64,000 nt of DNA from Fimbriimonadaceae bacterium (lineage in GTDB: Bacteria > Armatimonadota > Fimbriimonadia > Fimbriimonadales > Fimbriimonadaceae), in the NCBI GenBank assembly GCA_019187105.1, contig JABAQM010000001.1, forward strand, positions 248,001 to 312,000. The letters run 5' to 3'. Positions 56,601 to 63,142 of this stretch are shown here, piece after piece. The notes beneath the pieces are model-generated. The model saw nothing but the letters and a program-made list of their open reading frames with translations, was not told where the DNA came from and did no database searches. The translations under genes were made by a program, and so were the position numbers. The first letter of the stretch is position 1. Every line of letters begins with the position of its first letter.

Positions 56601-56815
56601 AAAGTGATCATCGTCCCGTCTGGGCTGAAGAACGGGTCCAATTCGGCGCCGGGCGAGGTTGTCAGGCGGATCGCACTGCCCCCCTTGCGGGTAACCGACC
56701 ACAGATCGCCGGCGAACGAGAAGACGATGTGCGTCTGGTTCACGGTCGGGTGGCGTAACATCATTGGCCCCGTCAAGGGCAAGAGTGGGGTAGCAAGTAG
56801 CAAGGCAACCAACAT
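53603..56815 (-). CDS. Tricorn-type protease
   Basis: About 1070 aa. An exported or periplasmic form is suggested by the start MLVALLLATPLLPLTGPM. The N-terminal beta-propellers (about 20-600) have repeated WSPDGKSVTF, WSPDGQSVAYLSDSGG and WSPDSQKICY blades; then come a PDZ domain (about 770-860) and a S41-like catalytic domain with the serine in QYAGSGGDYFPWHF near 950. Tricorn degrades oligopeptides downstream of larger proteases. ATG 56815 is preferred to 56884, because CATAAT lies 6 nt before it. Confidence 0.92.
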   Translation of the reverse strand: MLVALLLATPLLPLTGPMMLRHPTVNQTHIVFSFAGDLWSVTRKGGSAIRLTTSPGAELDPFFSPDGTMITFTGQYSGNSDVYVMPAEGGEPKRLTFHPGPDHATGWSPDGKSVTFISSAAMTVDLPQLWSVSMDGGMPTMLPLPSGSQSSYSPDGAKLAYNPGIQWQNAWKRYRGGQTSKVWIADLSDSKVKEIPRDNSNDSYPMWVGDKVYFLSDRNGPTTLFSYDTKSNRVAECIRNDGFEMKSASAGSNAIAIEQFGEIKLYDLQSGAVSKVNIQISGEFPEARPQYKDASKLILSAGLSPSGVRAVFAARGDIWTVPASKGDARNLTQTSDVCERDPAWSPDGQSVAYLSDSGGEYKAVVQNVVGKDEKTTYDLEGNCYYYNLVWSPDSQKICYTDNMHNLWYLDLKSKKSTLVDTNPYENPTYLLTATWSSDSKWLTYCRDLDSHISAVFLYGLESGKATQITDGMSDARSPVFDGSGKYLYFTASTNSGPSAAWLDLSSYRNSNTQASVYCVVLRNNLPSPLAPESDDEKATSPAKTEVKKEEFRIDLEGLDQRILALPIPARNYAGLIGGPTDSVFTVELPAITSFVIPPRATLSKFSLVDKSLTPLASGFFGATFTPSGDKVLLNNGASWQLAATAAPIAPGQGTLNTSGMRTLVEPMKEWKQMFHEAWRIQRDFLYAPNYHGINLAEMEKRYEPFVANIRSRADLSYLFEDMLGELCIGHMFVGGGDMPGVEGVPGGLLGADYSLENGRYRFARVYNGENWNPNLRAPLTQPGVNVKAGEYLLAIDGQELRSNHNLHQRLEARAGKQVRIKVGPSTDGKDSREVTVVPVADEGGLRLLAWREDNRRTVAKLSGGRLGYMHIPDTNVGGWTNFNRYFYAQVGKEGLIVDERFNHGGQVDDFMVDNMQRPLMSMWTSRYGKDFASPLSQIYGPKVMIINQYAGSGGDYFPWHFKKAKVGPVVGYRTWGGLVGILHFPTLIDGGWVTAPNIAFYNPNGTWDVENYGVDPDIEVDFDPAQWRKGHDPQLERAVAEAMKLLEKQPKPGIKKPAYPDKSTIKKIKR

Positions 56816-56821
56816 ATCGCG

Positions 56822-56827
56822 ATTATG
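56822..56827 (-). promoter_or_regulatory. -10-like CATAAT before the tricorn gene
   Basis: Minus-strand CATAAT (56827-56822) ends 6 nt before ATG 56815; it differs from TATAAT only at the first base. Confidence 0.45.
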
Positions 56828-56846
56828 TGCTGGAGCGACATGGTAA

Positions 56847-57737
56847 GTGTCATCCTTGGTCAAGGTGTTCATCCTTGGCCTCATCGCGGCAGCCGTCTTC
56901 CTCTATCTCGCGCTGCTGACCCTGATTATCCGCTTTAGCCTGAGCCCGAAGCGGCTTCCCTACTTTATCTCGCCGGGCATGATGGGCCTGCCTCAGCGGG
57001 ATGTGGAGCTGCGGACCCAGGACGGCGTGAACCTGCGCGCCTGGTGGTCCCAGCATCCCGAGCCAAAGGGGGTGGTGCTGCTAACCCACGGCTACATCAT
57101 GAACCGCAGCGAAATGTCGCCGGTCGGAGCGTGGTTCTTCGGCCGCGGGTATAGCATGTTGGCGCTGGACTTCCGCGCGCATGGGCGAAGCGGCGGCAAC
57201 CGCACGACGCTGGGTTACATCGAGCGGTTCGACGTTCTAGCCGCCGTCGAGTGGATTCGGCAGGAATGCCCGGGCCTGCCGCTGGTGGTGGTGGGATCGA
57301 GCATGGGAGCGGCGGCCGCGGCGATGGCGATGGGCTACGAGAACGCGCCGATCGACGCGCTCGTGCTCGACAGCGCGTACAGCCGGTTGGACTACGCAAT
57401 CCTCGGTTGGTGGCGCTTCTTGGGTGGCAAGACCCTGGAAACGATGCTCTATCCCTCTGTCTGGATCGGTGGGCTGATCATGCCGTTCAAGCTGCGTGAA
57501 GCTGACGTCGCCAATGCGCTCGCGATGCGGCCGGAAACGCCGACACTGATCTTGCATGGAGATTGCGACGACCTCGCCACGCCCAGCGAAGCCAAACGCA
57601 ATCAGGAGGCAGCGGCAAACGGCACGCTCGTCTGGTTCGATCGCTGCGGCCACTCGGAAGGGCGCATGATCCATCCCGAGCGCTACTTCGGCGCCCTGGG
57701 CGAGTTTCTGAAGCAGCACGGGCTTCCGGTCGGCTAG
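56847..57737 (+). CDS. Membrane-anchored alpha/beta-hydrolase
   Basis: A 296 aa protein with one N-terminal helix (VFILGLIAAAVFLYLALLTL) and a serine-hydrolase domain. It has HGYIMNRSEMSP (oxyanion), nucleophile GSSMGAAAAAMAMG near residue 150, acid Asp in LHGDCDDLATP and His in RCGHSEGRM. It resembles the YfhR/BEM46 group of membrane hydrolases. It starts with GTG and is divergent from the tricorn gene, 31 nt away. Confidence 0.85.
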   Translation: MSSLVKVFILGLIAAAVFLYLALLTLIIRFSLSPKRLPYFISPGMMGLPQRDVELRTQDGVNLRAWWSQHPEPKGVVLLTHGYIMNRSEMSPVGAWFFGRGYSMLALDFRAHGRSGGNRTTLGYIERFDVLAAVEWIRQECPGLPLVVVGSSMGAAAAAMAMGYENAPIDALVLDSAYSRLDYAILGWWRFLGGKTLETMLYPSVWIGGLIMPFKLREADVANALAMRPETPTLILHGDCDDLATPSEAKRNQEAAANGTLVWFDRCGHSEGRMIHPERYFGALGEFLKQHGLPVG

Positions 57738-57794
57738 CGCCGACCGTACGGCCACCTAATGATAAACCCGCTTAACTGCAGTCGTTGCCCGTGC

Positions 57795-57800
57795 CACAAT
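57795..57800 (+). promoter_or_regulatory. -10-like CACAAT before purC
   Basis: CACAAT ends 7 nt before ATG 57808; there is no ribosome site. It is a weaker match than the TANNNT elements. Confidence 0.35.
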
Positions 57801-57807
57801 CGGGTTG

Positions 57808-58701
57808 ATGGCAGCCATGCTTGATCCTGCCCTGCACCATCTTGGAACGCCCCGGCGCGGCAAGGTACGGGATGTGTTCGATCTCGGAGACAGCCTCTTA
57901 ATGGTGGCGAGCGACCGGATCAGCGCCTTTGACGTCGTCATGGCCAACGGCATCCCCGACAAGGGCAAAGTGCTGAACCAGCTCAGCAATTTTTGGTTCG
58001 AACGCCTGAGCTCAGTTTGCCCCAACCACCTGATCGAGACCGAGGACGCAGCTATCGCCCACCGCCTCGGCATCGATTCTCCCGAGCTTAAGGGTCGCAG
58101 CGTGATCGTTCGCAAGACCGAACCGCTTGCGATTGAGTGCGTGGCGCGCCGCTACATCGCGGGCTCGCTCTATAAGGCGTATCTGGCCGGTGAAACCAAG
58201 GCGCTCGACCTGAACCTGCCGGACGGGATGATCGACGGCTCCGAACTACCGGAAACCATCTTTACCCCTGCAACGAAGGCTCAGACAGGGCATGACGAGA
58301 ACATCTCCTTCCGGCACGCTGCCGATATCGTCGGGATGGAGACGGCAGTGGCGGTTCGCGATTGGACGCTTCGGCTCTTCACTCAGGCTTCGATCCACGC
58401 GGCGAGCTGCGGCCTGATTCTCGCCGATACCAAGTTTGAATTCGGCATCACCGACGACGGCTTGGTTTGGATCGATGAAGCCCTGACGCCTGACAGTTCG
58501 CGCTATTGGGAGACTTCCGGATACGCGCCCGGCAAGCCTCAGCCGAGTTTCGACAAGCAGTTCGTACGCGACTATCTGGAATCGATCGGATGGGACAAGC
58601 GCCCGCCGGGGCCGACCTTACCTAGCGAAATCGTCCAGCGGACCCGAGAAAAATACTTCGAGGCGTTCCGCCGCCTCACGGGTAAGGACGTCGCCGTCTA
58701 G
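57808..58701 (+). CDS. purC: SAICAR synthase
   Basis: It ligates aspartate to CAIR using ATP in purine synthesis. The 297 aa protein has GKVRDVFDLGDSLLMVASDRIS at the ATP site (in part), VRKTEPLAIECVARRYIAGS, and TPATKAQTGHDENISF near residue 155, and ends with the conserved WIDEALTPDSSRYWE. It is of the longer PurC type (about 300 aa) seen in yeast and some bacteria. waaA follows immediately: TAG then GTG with no gap. Confidence 0.95.
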   Translation: MAAMLDPALHHLGTPRRGKVRDVFDLGDSLLMVASDRISAFDVVMANGIPDKGKVLNQLSNFWFERLSSVCPNHLIETEDAAIAHRLGIDSPELKGRSVIVRKTEPLAIECVARRYIAGSLYKAYLAGETKALDLNLPDGMIDGSELPETIFTPATKAQTGHDENISFRHAADIVGMETAVAVRDWTLRLFTQASIHAASCGLILADTKFEFGITDDGLVWIDEALTPDSSRYWETSGYAPGKPQPSFDKQFVRDYLESIGWDKRPPGPTLPSEIVQRTREKYFEAFRRLTGKDVAV

Positions 58702-59937
58702 GTGTATTGGCTTTACAACTTCGCTATGACGCTAACGGCGCCGTTTTGGGTGCCGTGGATGCTATGGCGGACTTCACGCCGCAAGGAGCAGCCCAATTGG
58801 CCGGAACGGATGGGCAACTACAGCATCAAACCGCGCAAGGACGGCATGCGGATCTGGGTCCACGCGGTATCGGTCGGCGAAGTGATCGCGGCGCTGCCGA
58901 TTCTCAAGGGATTGAAGGAACGGCTGCCGGAGCATGAAGTCGTGCTGAGCGTGACGACCTCGAGCGGACACCAGACGGCCACAGACCGAGCGGCGGAATG
59001 GGTTCACCAAGTCGTGTACTTCCCGGTCGATACACCCTACTATCAGCTTCGCGCGATGCTCGCCGTCCGGCCGAAGGTGGTTGCGATCATGGAGACCGAA
59101 CTATGGTTTAACTTCCTCTGGGCGGCAAAGGAGATCAAGGCGACCACCTTGCTGATCAATGGCCGGATCAGTGACCGCAGCTATCCACGGTCCCGGCGCC
59201 TGAAGTTCTTCTACCGGCCCCTCCTGGCCATGCTGGACCGCGCCCTTATGCAGACCGAAACCGATCGTTTGCGGATTCAAGAGCTAGGGGCACAAGAGGC
59301 TGATGTTTTCGGCAATGCCAAGTTCGATGAGGCTCTGCCAGAGCCGGATTCGGTCGATTGGATCGAGACATTGGGCTTAGAGCGAGACGTCCCTGTCGTC
59401 GTCATCGGATCCACTCGTGGGGAAGCCGAAGAGTCGTTTCTGCTGGAAGCGCTTCCGGAGGGCGTCCAGATCGTCCATGCGCCCAGGCACTTGGAGCGTT
59501 CTGATGCCCTTGAGCAGGCCTATCTGCGCCGGTTTGGCCGGTGCTCGCGGCGATCGCGTGGCGAAAAGGGATCGCCCATGATTCTCGACACGTACGGCGA
59601 GCTGTCGCGGGTGTACTCGGTTGCGGACCTGGTCATTGTCGGCGGGGGGTTCGACGATCTTGGTGGACAGAACATCCTCCAGCCGCTGGCTCATGGCAAG
59701 CCGGTGCTGCACGGCGTCCACATGCAGAACTTTGCCGCGGTCGCCGAAGCAGCGATCAAGGCAGGGGCGTCGATCGCCTGTTCTTCTCCCGGGGAGCTCC
59801 GGACCAATCTCGCGGATCTGCTCACGGACGCTGCTCGGAGGGCGGCGATGGGTTCAGCTGCCGAACGGCTTATTCACGACAACTCCGGCGCGGCTGCGCG
59901 CTATGTTGATGCGATCGTCGAGGCTGCGCAGCGCTAG
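58702..59937 (+). CDS. waaA: Kdo transferase (lipid A 3-deoxy-D-manno-octulosonate transferase)
   Basis: It adds Kdo from CMP-Kdo to lipid IVA at the inner membrane. The 411 aa protein has an N-terminal hydrophobic anchor (LTAPFWVPWMLW), the GT30 motif WVHAVSVGEVIAALPIL with the catalytic Glu, ETELWFNFLWAAKE, LINGRISDRSYPRSRRLKFF (in part) and GGGFDDLGGQNILQPLAHGKPV. Its presence implies LPS and a diderm envelope. It starts at GTG directly after purC and shares CTAG with the convergent J-domain gene. Confidence 0.94.
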   Translation: MYWLYNFAMTLTAPFWVPWMLWRTSRRKEQPNWPERMGNYSIKPRKDGMRIWVHAVSVGEVIAALPILKGLKERLPEHEVVLSVTTSSGHQTATDRAAEWVHQVVYFPVDTPYYQLRAMLAVRPKVVAIMETELWFNFLWAAKEIKATTLLINGRISDRSYPRSRRLKFFYRPLLAMLDRALMQTETDRLRIQELGAQEADVFGNAKFDEALPEPDSVDWIETLGLERDVPVVVIGSTRGEAEESFLLEALPEGVQIVHAPRHLERSDALEQAYLRRFGRCSRRSRGEKGSPMILDTYGELSRVYSVADLVIVGGGFDDLGGQNILQPLAHGKPVLHGVHMQNFAAVAEAAIKAGASIACSSPGELRTNLADLLTDAARRAAMGSAAERLIHDNSGAAARYVDAIVEAAQR

Positions 59938-61091
59938 TTGTTGACGCTGATGCTCCAGACTCGCAGGACCTTGTCGAGTCCGCCGGCGGCAAGCTGCTTG
60001 CCATCGGGACTGAAGGTGACCGTTGCGAGCGGAAGGTGCGACGCCTCAATGCGGCCATGGCCGACGCCATCGTAGGCGTTCCAGAGGCCGACATAGCCAT
60101 CTCGCCCTGCCGAGCCGAGCAGTCGGTTGTTCGGGTGAAAGGCAAGCGCCTCGATCGGCTTCTCGTGGCCATGCATGGCCTTGCAAAGCGACATCGTACG
60201 AAGGTTGAAGACTCGGATTGAAAGGTCGACGGCGCCCACCGCCAGCAAGCCCGTATCGTTGCTAAAGGCCAGCGAGGTAACCGTGGAACGGACATTCGAG
60301 AACGTATAGAGCTCTTCGCCGTTCTGGGCGTTCCAGAGCTTTACGGTGGCGTCGGCCGATCCGGTAGCCAAAAAGCGGCCGTCGGCGGACCATGCCACCG
60401 CGGTGACCGAGTCGCCATGCTTCGCCACCGAGAACGTGGTTTGCCCGGTGTCGCTGTTGGTCACAACCAGCGAGCGGTGAACGGTTCCGAAGGCGACGGA
60501 GCGACCGTTCGGGGAGGCCTTGAGGCAGCAGACCCACTCATAGGGAATCGATCGGAAGGTCTGAACTTCGCTGTTGTTGATCCGCCACAGCGACACCGTC
60601 GTTTCGGAACAACCTGCGGCAACGACTTTGCCATCCTCGAGAAGCTCGATCACGCTGACCACGCCGCCTTCAAGGCGAAGCTGGCCCTGAACCGACTCGT
60701 TGCTGAGATCCCACCACAGGAGCTCGTTGTCGAAAGAGCTGCTGACTAGCTGGCCTGAAGTCGGCGAGAACATCACCGAATAGATTGGCGTTTTGTGGTT
60801 GCGCAGGCGGTGCGTGAGTTTGGCTCGTATCGTCTGGGTGGAACGTTGGTCCGCCTGGTCCGGTCGCGGATCCTCGATGAGTCCGCCGTTAAGGCTGGCA
60901 TCGTACTCCATTCGCCGAACCGGATCGATAAGAGTCTCGAACGCGGCGTTGATTTTCGCCATCTGTTCGTGGGACTTGGGATCGGGATTGACGTCTGGGT
61001 GATAGGACCGCGCCAGTTTGCGATAGGCCTGACGGATTGCCTGCGGCTTCACCGTCGGCTCGACGCCCAGAATCTCGTATAGGGTTACCAA
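59934..61091 (-). CDS. J-domain/WD40 beta-propeller fusion
   Basis: A 385 aa protein. Residues 2-68 are a DnaJ domain: LYEILGVEPTVKPQAIRQAY, the HPD motif in SYHPDVNP, and INAAFETLIDPVRRMEYD. After a short linker, residues about 90-385 form seven WD40 blades (LLWWDLSNES, TVSLWRI, TVKLWNAQNGEELYTF, YVGLWNAYDG, VLRVWSIS). It lacks the G/F and zinc-finger parts of DnaJ. The J-domain should stimulate a DnaK-type Hsp70, with the propeller choosing the client. It starts at TTG 61091; CATAAT about 14 nt upstream is a possible -10. Confidence 0.9.
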   Translation of the reverse strand: MVTLYEILGVEPTVKPQAIRQAYRKLARSYHPDVNPDPKSHEQMAKINAAFETLIDPVRRMEYDASLNGGLIEDPRPDQADQRSTQTIRAKLTHRLRNHKTPIYSVMFSPTSGQLVSSSFDNELLWWDLSNESVQGQLRLEGGVVSVIELLEDGKVVAAGCSETTVSLWRINNSEVQTFRSIPYEWVCCLKASPNGRSVAFGTVHRSLVVTNSDTGQTTFSVAKHGDSVTAVAWSADGRFLATGSADATVKLWNAQNGEELYTFSNVRSTVTSLAFSNDTGLLAVGAVDLSIRVFNLRTMSLCKAMHGHEKPIEALAFHPNNRLLGSAGRDGYVGLWNAYDGVGHGRIEASHLPLATVTFSPDGKQLAAGGLDKVLRVWSISVNN

Positions 61092-61195
61092 GGTTGTCGA
61101 ACTTGATTATGAAGAGCGGCGACCCTGAAATGAAACCCTCTTTAACCAATTTGTGCTGGATTCGTTAAGGAATGCGGGGGGCTACAAGCCTAGGC

Positions 61196-61201
61196 TATTC
61201 T
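61196..61201 (+). promoter_or_regulatory. -10 element TATTCT, leaderless start
   Basis: TATTCT ends 7 nt before ATG 61209 with no ribosome site. Confidence 0.55.
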
Positions 61202-61208
61202 AACCTAG

Positions 61209-62258
61209 ATGCGGATTGGCGTGATCGGAGCCGGCAACATTAGCGGCATCTACCTGCAAAACCTTGCATCTTGGCCGGAAACGGCCGTTGTTGCGATCGC
61301 GGATTTGGATGAAGCGAAAGCCACGACCGTCGCTGGAAAGCATGGCATCGGGTCGATCCGGCCCGAGGACCTGCTGCTAAGGGACGATATCGACACGATC
61401 CTGAATTTGACCGTCCCCAACGCCCACTTTTCGGTCGGGCTGGCCGCGCTTCAGTCCGGAAAGGGACTGTACAGCGAAAAGCCCCTTGCGCTAACGTTGG
61501 CTGAGGGCCGCAAGCTCATGGGCGAGGCGACGTTGCGGGATCTCGAGATAGGTTGCGCGCCCGATACCGTGCTCGGTGCCGGAATCCAGACCGCCCGCAA
61601 ACTTATTGAAGGTGGGGCCGTCGGTGAGCTCGTTGGGATGCAGGGTTTCATGCTGTGCCCCGGCCACGAGGGCTGGCATCCATCGCCGGCGTTCTACTAC
61701 GAGAGGGGCGGCGGTCCGCTTTTCGATATGGGCCCCTACTATCTTTCCGCAATGTTCCACCTCGGTGGTCCGTTTGCGAAGGTCTCGGCAATGGCCCGTA
61801 CGACTCGCCTGACGCGTACGATTGCGAGCGAGCCACTCAGGGGGACCATTATCCCCGTTGAAACCCCGACCCACATCAGCGCCGAGATCCAGTTCGTGAA
61901 CGGCGCGATCGCTCACCTTGCGACGAGCTTCGACGTCCAATCTCACCAACTTCCCCACATCGAGGTTTACGGAACGGAAGGGACGATCTCGGTGCCAGAC
62001 CCGAACGGATTCGGAGGACCAGTTAAGCTGTGGAAAGCCGGCGGTGAATGGGAAGACGCCCCACTAGTTTCTGCGGACGTTTCAAACCTGCGCGGTCTTG
62101 GATTGCGGGACTGGGCCATTAACGGCGTGCCAAGAGCGAGCGGCGAAATTGGATTGCACGTCCTCGAGACCATGGAAGCGATCCTGGAATCGGCCCAAGG
62201 TGAGCGCTTTGTCGAGCTTGAGTCCCGACCGGCGCTGCCACCGATCAGGCTTGGCTGA
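61209..62258 (+). CDS. Gfo/Idh/MocA-family oxidoreductase
   Basis: A 349 aa NAD(P)-dependent dehydrogenase. The Rossmann start is RIGVIGAGNISGIYLQNLAS. SEKPLALTLAEG is the EKP motif whose Lys acts in catalysis, and the C-terminal substrate domain has GGGPLFDMGPYYLSAMFHL, with Asp as in sugar dehydrogenases. The substrate is probably a sugar or cyclitol. The 3' end overlaps the YedK gene by 14 bp. Confidence 0.92.
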   Translation: MRIGVIGAGNISGIYLQNLASWPETAVVAIADLDEAKATTVAGKHGIGSIRPEDLLLRDDIDTILNLTVPNAHFSVGLAALQSGKGLYSEKPLALTLAEGRKLMGEATLRDLEIGCAPDTVLGAGIQTARKLIEGGAVGELVGMQGFMLCPGHEGWHPSPAFYYERGGGPLFDMGPYYLSAMFHLGGPFAKVSAMARTTRLTRTIASEPLRGTIIPVETPTHISAEIQFVNGAIAHLATSFDVQSHQLPHIEVYGTEGTISVPDPNGFGGPVKLWKAGGEWEDAPLVSADVSNLRGLGLRDWAINGVPRASGEIGLHVLETMEAILESAQGERFVELESRPALPPIRLG

Positions 62259-62913
62259 AAAGGTCGTCGACCCTCTGGATGCACTCGGGGATGTCGATTC
62301 GGGGATTGCCGACGATTCGATTAACCGGATAGATCTCCATAAACTCGGCTGACGGAGTGAGAAAGGCCTGAAGCAGGTTAATGTCCTCGCATTTCGGGTC
62401 GAGCCACGCCTCGAAATCCTCCTCGAGGAGAATCACCGGCATTCGATCGTGATACTCGGCGACCTGGGCATTCGGCTCGCTGGTGACCAGGGCGCATGTG
62501 CGGCCGAATTCAGGATGGTCTTCGTAGATGCCGGCAAATGCAAAGGGCTCATCGTGGGGTCGATGAAAGAAGAATGGCTGCTTGTACTTGCCGCGGTTCT
62601 GCCACTCGAAATAGCCATCGGCGGGCACCAAGCATCGACGGCGGCGAAACGCGTGCCGGAACATGGGTTTGACGGCGATTGTCTCCGCCCTGGCGTTGAC
62701 AGGACGGCTCGTTTTCTTGAGGTCATTAACCCAGGTCGGAATCAAGCCCCAGGTAGCGGCGTCCCATTGTCGCTCGCCCTTTGGGGCGGTGACCATCGGC
62801 ACGAACTGGGTCGGGGCGATGTTGTAGCGGGGTTCGAAGTTCGGCGCGCCTTCGAGCCCAAAAAGATGGGCCAGCCCAAAACTATCCGTTCGAAGCGTGA
62901 ATCGGGCGCACAC
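62245..62913 (-). CDS. YedK/HMCES (SOS response-associated peptidase) family
   Basis: A 222 aa protein that covalently caps abasic sites in single-stranded DNA. Cys2 (MCARFTLR) is the nucleophile that forms the thiazolidine link, once Met is removed. NARAETI, CLVPADGYFEW and AEYHDRMPVIL with its active-site His are conserved. It starts with GTG 62913 and is divergent from the small gene at 62943 across only 29 nt. Confidence 0.93.
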   Translation of the reverse strand: MCARFTLRTDSFGLAHLFGLEGAPNFEPRYNIAPTQFVPMVTAPKGERQWDAATWGLIPTWVNDLKKTSRPVNARAETIAVKPMFRHAFRRRRCLVPADGYFEWQNRGKYKQPFFFHRPHDEPFAFAGIYEDHPEFGRTCALVTSEPNAQVAEYHDRMPVILLEEDFEAWLDPKCEDINLLQAFLTPSAEFMEIYPVNRIVGNPRIDIPECIQRVDDLFSQA

Positions 62914-62930
62914 GTCGAGTAGTTATGACG

Positions 62931-62936
62931 TAGGAT
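62931..62936 (+). promoter_or_regulatory. -10 element TAGGAT, leaderless start
   Basis: TAGGAT ends 6 nt before GTG 62943. It is the same arrangement as at annotated genes nearby and supports this start codon. Confidence 0.5.
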
Positions 62937-62942
62937 GGTTCG

Positions 62943-63116
62943 GTGTTGCTCAAATCCGTCATCGCAGCGGGAATCGGAGCCCTCGTGGGCTTTGGATACC
63001 ACCTCTTGATGCGCTCGATTGGTTCCAGCTGAATCAACTGCCGTCAGCCGGCGGTGCCGGTGATCGCAGGAGCGTTGCTCGGTCTCTTTGCCCTTTGGTC
63101 GTCAAACCGCGACTAG
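62943..63116 (+). CDS. Small DUF6132-like membrane protein with in-frame TGA (possible Sec)
   Basis: From GTG 62943 the frame encodes LLKSVIAAGIGALVGFGYHL (helix 1), then RSIGSS, TGA at 63030-63032 (codon 30), then INCRQPAVPVIAGALLGLFA (helix 2) and a TAG at 63114. Read as one 57-codon protein it matches my recollection of the DUF6132 pattern, helix-Cys-rich loop CPITxxP-helix GALLG. The TGA sits exactly 13 residues before GALLG, where that family has Cys, and Pro six residues later also matches. Read as selenocysteine, it gives U-I-N-C. A Cys-to-stop mutation is the alternative. Confidence 0.5.
63037..63055 (+). other. Stem-loop just after the in-frame TGA
   Basis: ACTGCCG-TCAGC-CGGCGGT forms a 7-bp stem (one G-U pair) with a 5-nt loop starting about 14 nt after the TGA. 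This is roughly where bacterial SECIS hairpins lie. The loop lacks the typical early G unless the closing pair opens. Confidence 0.35.
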
Positions 63117-63142
63117 GGCGCCCTTATCAGGTTAGATATCCC

